Shown here: positions 17,731-25,228 of the stretch, piece after piece | Position numbering within the stretch: the stretch's first letter is position 1 | Layout: every line of letters starts with the position of its first letter | DNA from: Rhodopirellula halodulae | GTDB taxonomy: Bacteria > Planctomycetota > Planctomycetia > Pirellulales > Pirellulaceae | Assembly (NCBI RefSeq): GCF_020966775.1 | Contig: NZ_JAJKFV010000029.1 | Location: 1,357,001 to 1,421,000, forward strand | Direction of reading: 5' to 3' | DNA: 64,000 bases | The notes under the pieces: model-generated | What the model was told of the DNA's origin: nothing | Databases searched by the model: none | What the model saw: the letters and a program-made list of their open reading frames with translations, nothing else | Program-made: the position numbers and the translations under genes

Positions 17731-19197
17731 ATGAAACAATCCAACAATTTCATACAGTCGCACGCTCGCAACCGTCGTTACGTGTCGAACACCGTGGCGC
17801 AAATGCAAGCCGTCGATTCATTTGACGCCGCCACCGATTCAGCAGAAACGCCAAAGGCGGATTCGCTGAATGACCTTCAGCGTGCGGAAGTCGTCACGCG
17901 TCGGCTGGACGAGGCTGTGTTGCGATTGGATCGAGCCGCTTCGATGCGCCGACTTCGCGAAAAACAGGACTTGGATTCTCAGGCGAGTACCGCTGAATTA
18001 ATCGCGAATCCGGTGGTGGAGTCCGCGACCCCGGTTGTGCCCGCTCCCAAAGCGAACGCGGTTACTCAAGGCGGTTCGGTTTCTCGACCCTCGGAACGCT
18101 TGCGTCCCGCTCTGGGCGATCGTCACGACGAAGCCTCCGGCATGCAACTGGACGCTTCGGTGACCGAAACCACTTCCATCTGGATGGAGACCGAGGATCA
18201 GTCGACTCGCTTGCGGATCGACCGGCCCATCGATGTGGACGAAACGGCGAGACGTTTGGGTGAGCCCTTGATCGTCTCCGGTGTGGCTCGCGTTTCGGAT
18301 GAACCGATCGCACCAACTCAATCACCGGTGGAAAACGTCGTCGAACCAATGGCTCGGTTTGCCCCAGTGCCCCAACAGGTTCCACCAACGGTCGTCGAAC
18401 AGCCAAACGTTGCACCGGAGCCGGTTGTTTCGCCAGCACCTTCGCAGCGGATGCCGATGGATCGTCCTGTCGAAGTGTCGGCTCCGCAAAGCTTCGTACC
18501 GGCAGCTTCTGTCATTCCCGAATCAACGCCATCGGCACCAACCAAGCCAGTTGGCAAGCGACCTTTCATGGCAGCTTGGCAGGTGGATGAATTGGAAATT
18601 CCTGAAACGGTCAGCGAGTTGTTCCTGTGTGGTTCACTGGCTGATCAATTGGGGCAACACATCGTCGATGCGCAGAAAGACGGCCTGAACACCATCGCCG
18701 TGACAAGCGTGCTGCCTGGCGAAGGCCGGTCGACGGTCGCGATGGGGGTTGCACTCAGCGTGGCATTCACCGGCATGAAAGTGGCTTTGGTCGATGCCGA
18801 TAGCACCGGTCCCACGCTGGTCGATGACTTTGCGTTGGAACTGGATCAAGACTGGATCGACGCCGTCCGTGACGGCATTCCCGTGGAAGAGATTGCCGTT
18901 TCCTCCGAAGCGGATGCGTTGACGTTGGTGCCGCTTTTGCACGGTGCGGAAGAGATGGAACCGTCCACCAGCGAATTGGAACAGGTCATCGAACGACTGA
19001 AGCAATCGTTTGATTTGGTGATTGTCGACTGCGGCACATCCGCGTTTGCATCAGCGGGGCTGTGCGACTCGGCTTTGATCGTCCGCGACACCAGCCGCTG
19101 CGAAGCGGATGATGTGGAAACACTGGCTCAAGCACTGCGTCGCCAAGGTGTGACCGGAGTCGGCGTCGTCGAAAACTTCTGCCAAGACATCGATTGA
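17731..19197 (+). CDS. BY-kinase/ParA-like ATPase with Arg in the Walker A motif
   Basis: This 488-residue protein has a long, low-complexity N-terminal half (to about residue 285) and a C-terminal P-loop domain like CpsD/Wzc tyrosine kinases. Walker A reads PGEGRST (residues 329-335), with Arg where the catalytic Lys of GKS/T is normal. Walker A' is VALVDAD and Walker B is LVIVDCG. Classical BY-kinases end in a tyrosine cluster; here the tail after Walker B has no Tyr. It could be a nucleotide-binding regulator of polysaccharide export rather than an autokinase. It forms a pair with the preceding membrane protein gene. Confidence 0.75.
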   Translation: MKQSNNFIQSHARNRRYVSNTVAQMQAVDSFDAATDSAETPKADSLNDLQRAEVVTRRLDEAVLRLDRAASMRRLREKQDLDSQASTAELIANPVVESATPVVPAPKANAVTQGGSVSRPSERLRPALGDRHDEASGMQLDASVTETTSIWMETEDQSTRLRIDRPIDVDETARRLGEPLIVSGVARVSDEPIAPTQSPVENVVEPMARFAPVPQQVPPTVVEQPNVAPEPVVSPAPSQRMPMDRPVEVSAPQSFVPAASVIPESTPSAPTKPVGKRPFMAAWQVDELEIPETVSELFLCGSLADQLGQHIVDAQKDGLNTIAVTSVLPGEGRSTVAMGVALSVAFTGMKVALVDADSTGPTLVDDFALELDQDWIDAVRDGIPVEEIAVSSEADALTLVPLLHGAEEMEPSTSELEQVIERLKQSFDLVIVDCGTSAFASAGLCDSALIVRDTSRCEADDVETLAQALRRQGVTGVGVVENFCQDID

Positions 19198-19221
19198 TCA
19201 TCGACTGAATCAGCAACGCAT

Positions 19222-19265
19222 TTTGCCCCGCGAAAGCAGCGTTATCAATTCTTTCGCAGGGCAAA
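19222..19265. terminator. Hairpin between convergent genes
   Basis: TTTGCCCCGCGAAAG pairs with CTTTCGCAGGGCAAA (15 positions, one mismatch) around a 14-base loop. There is no long T run on either side, so it is a probable rather than certain terminator for both directions. Confidence 0.5.
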
Positions 19266-19281
19266 CGGAGCAATCGTTCCT

Positions 19282-20232
19282 CTATCGTTCGCGAAAAAGT
19301 TCGCTGATCGATTGGTCGTGGTGGATCCGTTTGATGGCCTCGGCCAACAACGGCGCGACGGACAACTGCACCAAATTGGGCAGTTGCTTTTCGCCTGTGA
19401 CCGGAATGGTGTCGGTGACGGTGATGGAGTCGATCGGTGCGTCGCGAAGCCGTTCGATGGCGGGCCCGCAGAGCACGCCGTGGGTGCAGGCGATATGAAT
19501 TTCTTTCGCACCCGCTTCGTGAACCAACCGAGCGGCACCGCAGATCGATCCTGCTGTGCTGATCATGTCGTCGAACATCAACGCAACTCGGCCTTCGACA
19601 GGACCGCCGATGATTGTGTTTTGGCGGACTTCCAGTGCATTTGTTCGACGTTTGTCGACGATGGCGAGGTTTCCGCCCAATCGTTTCGCGTGGCCCAATG
19701 CTCGTTTGATACTCCCCTCGTCCGGGCTGACCACAACCACTTCGTCGCCTTCGAATCGGCGGCTGATGAAGTGATCGTTGATGACGGGTGCGGCGTACAG
19801 GTGATCGACCGGCACGTCAAAGAAGCCTTGAATCTGAGCCGCGTGCAGGTCCATGGTGAGAACTCGATCGGCGCCGGCACGTGTGATCAAGTTCGCGACC
19901 AGTTTCGCGGTGATCGGGACTCGCCCTTCGTCTTTGCGGTCCTGGCGAGCGTAACCAAAGTACGGGATCACGGCGGTGATGCGTTCGGCGCTGGCTCGTT
20001 TGCAGCAGTCGATCATGGTCAACAACTCAATCAAGTTGTCGTTGACCGGTGGGCAGGTGGGCTGCACCAGGAAGACGTCTCGGCCACGCACGTCTTCGTC
20101 GAGTTTGCAGTAGTTTTCGCCGTCGGGAAATTGTCCCAGCGTGATTCGAGCAGGTTTCAGATGCAGGTGGCGACAAAGCTTTTCGGCGAGTTCATGGTTG
20201 GCTCGGCCACTGAAGATTTTCAGTTCACGCAT
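19282..20232 (-). CDS. prs: Ribose-phosphate pyrophosphokinase
   Basis: The 316-residue protein makes PRPP from ribose 5-phosphate and ATP in the cytoplasm, feeding nucleotide, histidine and tryptophan synthesis. Diagnostic blocks are FSGRANHELAEKL at the N terminus, ARQDRKDEGRVPITAKLVA, DLHAAQIQGFF, VSPDEGSIKRA and the PRPP-binding MFDDMISTAGS. The length is normal. The ATG at 20232 is chosen because MRELKIFSG matches the family start; the longer frame is not conserved-looking. Its start overlaps the end of the upstream uridylyltransferase gene by eight bases, so the two are co-translated. Confidence 0.95.
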   Translation of the reverse strand: MRELKIFSGRANHELAEKLCRHLHLKPARITLGQFPDGENYCKLDEDVRGRDVFLVQPTCPPVNDNLIELLTMIDCCKRASAERITAVIPYFGYARQDRKDEGRVPITAKLVANLITRAGADRVLTMDLHAAQIQGFFDVPVDHLYAAPVINDHFISRRFEGDEVVVVSPDEGSIKRALGHAKRLGGNLAIVDKRRTNALEVRQNTIIGGPVEGRVALMFDDMISTAGSICGAARLVHEAGAKEIHIACTHGVLCGPAIERLRDAPIDSITVTDTIPVTGEKQLPNLVQLSVAPLLAEAIKRIHHDQSISELFRER

Positions 20233-21019
20233 AGCCCATCTCTCGCATTGTTTGGTCGACCAATTGGAGTTCCTGCGGGTTGTTGATCGAAAGCGATTCG
20301 CAATCTTGTAGAACCGGCAAGGCTTCGACGGGCCGGCCGGCTTCATGAAGCAAGCGAGCACAGTCGGTCAGATAGTATTCGCCTTGAGCGTTGTCGTTGC
20401 CCAACTTGGAGAGCGAATCCAGAAGATCCGCGTTGTTGAACAAGTAGGTGCTCATGTTGACTTCTTGGATTTCACGCTGCTCCGGTGTGGCATCCTTGTG
20501 CTCCACGATCCCCGTGAATTGGCCTTCCGCGTTGCGGACGATACGGCCCAAGCCGGTTGGGTCGTCTTTGGTCAGCGTGCCCAGCAACAAAGCTGGTCGA
20601 GTGGCGTGGAAGTGTTCGATCAGCTTTTTCAGGCTGGATGGCTGAATCAGCGGCGAGTCGCCCGCAACTACCAAGGTCAGGCCGTCATGGTTGGCCAACT
20701 GTTCACGACACATTTGAACCGCATGTCCGGTTCCGAGTTGCTCCGTTTGTTCGGCGAACCCCAGGGAGTCATCGTTTCGCGTGGCGAGTTCCTGGCGGAC
20801 CAGATCCGCTTGGTATCCCACCACCGCGATTTTTTGGGTGATTCCCGCTTTGTCGGCGGCATCCAAGACGAAATGAATCATGGGGCGGTCGACGACCGGG
20901 CACAACACTTTGGGCAGTTCGCTATTCATGCGAGTGCCTTTGCCAGCGGCCAGAACGACCAACCAGACTTCGGATCCAGCATCCGATGTCTGTGGGGGGG
21001 AAGGTTCTGTCTTCGTCAT
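20225..21019 (-). CDS. GlmU-type nucleotidyltransferase lacking the acetyltransferase domain
   Basis: The 264-residue protein has the GlmU N-terminal signature LAAGKGTRMNSELPKVLCPV (about residues 18-37), the QLGTGHAVQM block, VAGDSPLI (where GlmU has GDxPL) and GEYYLTD. These indicate UTP:GlcNAc-1-phosphate uridylyltransferase chemistry. Bifunctional GlmU is about 455 residues with a left-handed beta-helix acetyltransferase at the C terminus; this protein ends right after the pyrophosphorylase domain. It overlaps prs, the same gene order as gcaD-prs in Bacillus. A separate acetyltransferase would be needed elsewhere for UDP-GlcNAc synthesis. A different sugar-1-phosphate substrate is also possible. 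Confidence 0.82.
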   Translation of the reverse strand: MTKTEPSPPQTSDAGSEVWLVVLAAGKGTRMNSELPKVLCPVVDRPMIHFVLDAADKAGITQKIAVVGYQADLVRQELATRNDDSLGFAEQTEQLGTGHAVQMCREQLANHDGLTLVVAGDSPLIQPSSLKKLIEHFHATRPALLLGTLTKDDPTGLGRIVRNAEGQFTGIVEHKDATPEQREIQEVNMSTYLFNNADLLDSLSKLGNDNAQGEYYLTDCARLLHEAGRPVEALPVLQDCESLSINNPQELQLVDQTMREMGYA

Positions 21020-21492
21020 CGGATGTCCAAGATTGCCTTTGTCCAAGATTGTCTTGTGAGACACGAGGGGAAGAGCGGATGAGGAGCTTGTAGGTGCACA
21101 TCGTCCCCTGCCAATACCTTTCGGGCAAGGCGGGGGCTCCAGCGAAGCCCTTCGCTGTGGCGATGCAAACGGGCAACGCCGGGCAATCAATGCAAATGGG
21201 GACGTTCGTCAGGTAACCAGCAGGGCCTGAAGCAAATCGTCAGTAAAAGAGGATTTTTTTGGCTGCGTTGACCTTGCCGCCGGTTTCACGCGATTGCTAG
21301 TGTGGACGAACAAAGGTTTGCCCAGAAACTTTCGGCCAGAATCCCAAGACAGACTGCAGGTACGCGGCAATTGAAGCCGATACATCAGGTGTTCTCGAAA
21401 CCTGCGCTTGCGAAGTCTCCACCGATTCTGATGGATTGATTCCTGGGACAAGGATTGCAAGGCTGATGACCGAGTCGAGAGTTTTTAGATGC
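21020..21492. other. Divergent intergenic region
   Basis: This part of the 629-base gap between the uridylyltransferase and the FlgM-like gene has no credible ORF. It should contain the promoter of the minus-strand operon. Confidence 0.4.
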
Positions 21493-21511
21493 GAACGATT
21501 TGATATCGTTC
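21493..21511. repeat. Inverted repeat upstream of the FlgM-like gene
   Basis: GAACGAT (21493-21499) and ATCGTTC (21505-21511) are perfect inverted copies around a five-base spacer. It is a candidate operator. Confidence 0.3.
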
Positions 21512-21558
21512 CCATTTAGGATCGGTCGTCGCACCCAACACAATCCTTTCTGAACTTT

Positions 21559-21574
21559 TGTCGATCGATCGACA
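21559..21574. promoter_or_regulatory. 16-bp perfect palindrome before the FlgM-like gene
   Basis: TGTCGATCGATCGACA is a perfect palindrome and lies 75 bases ahead of the ATG at 21649. It is a plausible site for a dimeric regulator, although repeats of GATC also arise by chance. Confidence 0.35.
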
Positions 21575-21648
21575 TGCCAAGAGGCCACGACGGTCCGGTG
21601 TGTCATCCGGTTGCCAATTCCGCTTTCCTCCCGGGAGCAAACGTCACG

Positions 21649-21969
21649 ATGCAAATCTACGGTCCATTTCGACTTTCTACGAGCCAAGCTGCCTCGTCGG
21701 TTTCTAAGCCTGCTGCGAATGCTGGCGCGAACCGACTCGGCGCTGAAAACAACACGCAACGGACCTCCGCGGCACCTGTGGACCAACTCGATCTGTCCAG
21801 CGCCGCGACATCAGTCAATCGTCTGGATTCGACCTCGCCGGTTGCCGGTGGTGGCGAGATCCGAATCGATCGCGTGGCTGAAATTCGCCGCCAAATTGCC
21901 GACGGAAGCTACGACACGCCCGAGAAAATGGACGCGGCTCTGGACCGCTTCCTCGACGAATTAGCGTGA
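21649..21969 (+). CDS. FlgM-like anti-sigma-28 factor
   Basis: The 106-residue protein starts at ATG 21649 (GGGAGCAA upstream). Its first 70 residues are Ala/Ser/Asn-rich and probably disordered. The C-terminal segment, RIDRVAEIRRQIADGSYDT followed by PEKMDAALDRFLDELA, matches the sigma-28-binding helices of FlgM, including the conserved I--I-xGxY pattern. FlgM holds the flagellar sigma factor FliA inactive until hook completion. A longer frame from 21574 is less likely. The next gene starts 16 bases on. No other flagellar gene is present in the window. Confidence 0.75.
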   Translation: MQIYGPFRLSTSQAASSVSKPAANAGANRLGAENNTQRTSAAPVDQLDLSSAATSVNRLDSTSPVAGGGEIRIDRVAEIRRQIADGSYDTPEKMDAALDRFLDELA

Positions 21970-21985
21970 CACCCCCTGTCCTCGC

Positions 21986-22471
21986 GTGACGCACAGCGAC
22001 GTCCGAGACATTGATTCGCTCGACCAGCTTCGGTTGGCGGTCGAGCGACTGGCCGACAGATTGACTCTGTCCAGCCAAGCTTTGCACGCGACCATCCATC
22101 GCGTGGAAGAGCACTTCTCCATCGAGCAACCGGCGTACTGGCGTGAACAGATTCGACGTGCCGAACGCGAATTGACCGCTGCCCAGGATCAGTTGAGCCG
22201 AAAGCGTTCCACCGTCCGTTCGGGCGATCGAGTTCCCGCCACGGAAGAGTTCAAAATCGTCGCGAGATGGAAAACGCGATTGCGATTCTGCCAAGACCGC
22301 GAACGACTGGCACGTCGAGTCGCCATTGAATTGAATCAAGAGTGCGAGAAGGTTCGCGGCCCCATCGCGGCACTGGTGGAACAAGGCGAAGTGTCTTTGC
22401 CGAAGGCGGCTCAGCGACTGCTGTCACTGATCGATCGACTGCGAGCGTATCAAGACGGACAAAGTGGCTGA
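21986..22471 (+). CDS. Coiled-coil protein downstream of the FlgM-like gene
   Basis: The 161-residue, GTG-started protein is almost entirely helical with Arg/Glu/Gln-rich heptads (for example YWREQIRRAERELTAAQDQL). By position it could be a flagellar FlgN-type chaperone or another export partner, but its sequence does not clearly match FlgN. The 16-base spacing from the FlgM-like gene indicates one transcript. No cysteine cluster, membrane helix or catalytic motif was seen. Confidence 0.6.
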   Translation: MTHSDVRDIDSLDQLRLAVERLADRLTLSSQALHATIHRVEEHFSIEQPAYWREQIRRAERELTAAQDQLSRKRSTVRSGDRVPATEEFKIVARWKTRLRFCQDRERLARRVAIELNQECEKVRGPIAALVEQGEVSLPKAAQRLLSLIDRLRAYQDGQSG

Positions 22472-22535
22472 TGTTCGTATCGCCCTCTTTGGTTCATCGG
22501 GGGAACGCCCGCTTCGCTTCCGTCTCACCGCGATC

Positions 22536-23855
22536 TTAGAGTGACTTAAGAACCTTCTCCGCAGCGGCGATCGTTTCGTCGATCATGGCTTCGGTGTGTT
22601 GTTGGCTGAAGAACAACGCTTCGAATTGGCTGCAGGGCATGTAGATGCCTTCACCGATCAGTCCCCAGAAATAGCGGCCAAATGCCTCGCGGTCGCAGCG
22701 GTCGGCTTCGTTCCAACTGGTGACCGGATCGCCGTTGAAGAAGAGCGTCAACATCGCGCCGGCTTTGGCAACGGTGTGAGGGATGCCCGCCGATGTGGCC
22801 GCTTGGTCGAGGCCCTTTGCCAGACGATCCGCCAATTGTTCGAGTCGTTCGTAAGGTGGTTGCTCTTTCAACAAACGCAGCGTTGCCGAACCAGCAGCAA
22901 CCGCGACCGGATTGCCGCTCAACGTTCCAGCTTGGAACACTTTCCCGGCGGGAAGCACTTGATTCATGATCTCCGCTTTGCCGCCGTAGGCACCCAAAGG
23001 CATTCCGCCGCCGACAATTTTGCCGAGCGTCGTCATGTCCGGCGTGATTCCAAATCGTTCCTGAGCCCCACCAAAGGCGACTCGGAAACCAGTCATGACT
23101 TCATCGAAGATCAGAATCGAACCGTGCTGCGTGGTCAGGTCGCGAGCCGCTTGCAAGAACGCCATGGTCGGAACCACGCACCCCATGTTGCCAACGACGG
23201 GCTCCAAGATCACCGCGGCGATATCGGGACCATGTTCGGCGAAAGCGTTTTGCAATCCAGCGACATCGTTGTAGGAAAGCACCAACGTGTCCTCAGCCGC
23301 ACCCGGGGTAACACCGGGGGAATCCGGGGCACCGAGCGTCGCCGCCGCGCTGCCCGCTGCGACCAACAGCGAATCGACGTGGCCGTGATAGTTGCCCGCG
23401 AACTTGATGACTTTCTTTCGGCCGGTTGCACCGCGAGCCACTCGCAGTGCGCTCATGGTGGCTTCTGTGCCGCTGTTGACGAGCCGTACTTTTTCAATGC
23501 TAGGGACGGCGTCGATAATTTGTTCCGCCAAACGTGATTCCGCTTCGGTCGGGGCACCGTAACTGGTCCCCTTTGCAGCGGCTTCGGTGATGGCGGCGAT
23601 GACTTCGGGGTGAGCGTGACCCAGGATCATCGGTCCCCACGATCCGATGTAGTCGATGTAACGATTGCCATCGATGTCAAACAGATAGGGGCCATCGGCT
23701 CGTTCGATGAACAGAGGTGTGCCGCCAACCGCACCGAAAGCTCGGGCGGGCGAGTTCACGCCGCCGGGCATCAATTGCGTGGCTCGTTCAAAAGCTGCGA
23801 CACTCTTGGGACCAGCGGAGGAAGACTGCGAGTTGGCTTGGTTGGCAGATGTCAT
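22536..23855 (-). CDS. hemL: Glutamate-1-semialdehyde 2,1-aminomutase
   Basis: This 439-residue PLP enzyme converts glutamate 1-semialdehyde to 5-aminolevulinate, the C5 route to tetrapyrroles. It shows GGVNSPARAF at the N terminus, NSGTEATMSALRVARG, GNYHGHVDSLL, IFDEVMTGFRV (PLP aspartate) and TTLGKIVGGGMPLGAYGG, in which Lys279 is the expected Schiff-base lysine. Length and order are normal. It lies 116 bases downstream of hemC on the same strand, so a small heme operon is likely. Confidence 0.96.
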   Translation of the reverse strand: MTSANQANSQSSSAGPKSVAAFERATQLMPGGVNSPARAFGAVGGTPLFIERADGPYLFDIDGNRYIDYIGSWGPMILGHAHPEVIAAITEAAAKGTSYGAPTEAESRLAEQIIDAVPSIEKVRLVNSGTEATMSALRVARGATGRKKVIKFAGNYHGHVDSLLVAAGSAAATLGAPDSPGVTPGAAEDTLVLSYNDVAGLQNAFAEHGPDIAAVILEPVVGNMGCVVPTMAFLQAARDLTTQHGSILIFDEVMTGFRVAFGGAQERFGITPDMTTLGKIVGGGMPLGAYGGKAEIMNQVLPAGKVFQAGTLSGNPVAVAAGSATLRLLKEQPPYERLEQLADRLAKGLDQAATSAGIPHTVAKAGAMLTLFFNGDPVTSWNEADRCDREAFGRYFWGLIGEGIYMPCSQFEALFFSQQHTEAMIDETIAAAEKVLKSL

Positions 23856-23971
23856 GAATGATCAGAGCAAGTGTCGAGACGGGAGTGTTCAGGATGGTTT
23901 CTGGTCGTGTTGAGCCCCGGTGCACGGTTTGGTCAACGTACCAGGGACGCAGCGGCTTGTTGGCTGTTTGG

Positions 23972-25006
23972 CTAATTCGAATGATTGTCGCGAACAGTTC
24001 GGATCAGTTCATCGGCTCCTTGCTGTCGCATGCTTCGAGCCACATCCACGCCCAGTTGTCTTGCCGCCGCCGTTTCTAGATCGGAATCGATCAGTTCGAT
24101 GTCCGAAGTGGCGACTTCGTGGATGCGCCGCGAACCGTCGGCCGACATGACCACCGCTTCCAATCGCAGAGATGCGGTGCGTTCAGCAGTGCCAGTCGAC
24201 TGCACTGTGGCATGACACGCGATGGGGGCCAAGCAACCTCCGTGCAGTTCTGACAACACAGTTCGCTCGGCGGTGGTGGCGGCTCGAGCGGGAGCATGGT
24301 TGAGCCGCGAAATTGCATCGCGAGCCACCGCGTCCTCGCTGCGGACCTCAATTCCAAGGGCTCCCTGTCCGGGAGCGGGTAGCATCTCAGTGAGCGGGAA
24401 CAATCGGAACGGTAATTTGGTCATCTCCAAACGGAGGATTCCTGCGTGGGCGAGAACAATCGCGTCAAACTCACCGGCGTTCAGCTTTGCCAATCGTGTT
24501 TGGACGTTGCCGCGGATCGGAGAAATTTGCAGGTCAGGACGAAGATACATCAGTTGTGCGAGCCGTCGCGTGCTGCCGGTCCCGATGCGAGCTCCTTGCG
24601 GGAGCAGCGGCAGCGGCGATTCAATGATTTCGGAATCTGTGTTTTCGGGCAGCGAACGATCGTCTGGAAAAACCAGCCCATCCAAGACGGATTCGCGAGG
24701 TGGAACCGCGGCCAACAAGAAACGATCGTCCGGTTCTGTTGGCAGGTCTTTTAGCGAGTGCACCGCAACGTCCGCCTCACCGTCGACGAGGGCCTGCTGA
24801 ATTCTTTTGGTGAATAATCCCACCTGACGGGTGGCGTCGATCGGACGCATGTCCGTGTCGCCTTTGCTGACCAGCGGCACAATATCGGTTGAAATCCCGA
24901 GCTTTTTCAGGCTTTCGGCGACATGCTCTGCTTGCCACATGGCCAGCGGACTCTCCCGCGTCGCGATTCGCAGGCGGGGTGATTCGTGTGATGAGGAGGA
25001 TGCCAC
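23972..25006 (-). CDS. hemC: Hydroxymethylbilane synthase (porphobilinogen deaminase)
   Basis: The 344-residue enzyme polymerises four porphobilinogens into hydroxymethylbilane. Visible family blocks are [64 protein letters not shown] and HGGCLAPI, where Cys258 should carry the dipyrromethane cofactor. Translation appears to start at a GTG (25006); no strong ribosome site is seen there, so the exact start is uncertain by a few residues. It is probably the first gene of a hemC-hemL transcript. Confidence 0.95.
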   Translation of the reverse strand: MASSSSHESPRLRIATRESPLAMWQAEHVAESLKKLGISTDIVPLVSKGDTDMRPIDATRQVGLFTKRIQQALVDGEADVAVHSLKDLPTEPDDRFLLAAVPPRESVLDGLVFPDDRSLPENTDSEIIESPLPLLPQGARIGTGSTRRLAQLMYLRPDLQISPIRGNVQTRLAKLNAGEFDAIVLAHAGILRLEMTKLPFRLFPLTEMLPAPGQGALGIEVRSEDAVARDAISRLNHAPARAATTAERTVLSELHGGCLAPIACHATVQSTGTAERTASLRLEAVVMSADGSRRIHEVATSDIELIDSDLETAAARQLGVDVARSMRQQGADELIRTVRDNHSN

Positions 25007-25228
25007 GGGTGCGGATGATTCAGAGGAAGGGTGGACGGACCGGCCGAAAATGCGAAAATCTTGGCGGAAATTCTCCCGCTGTCTCGTTACGCTAGGGTTG
25101 TCGATTTTAGGCGGGAAATGGCGATTCCGGAACCAAGTGGGGCGGGGCTTGGGAGCGGTCTCGGCTAGAAATCACGGTGTCGATGTGTCCGATCGGCGGC
25201 TTGGGCCGTTGTTCTCTTGTCCCCATCG

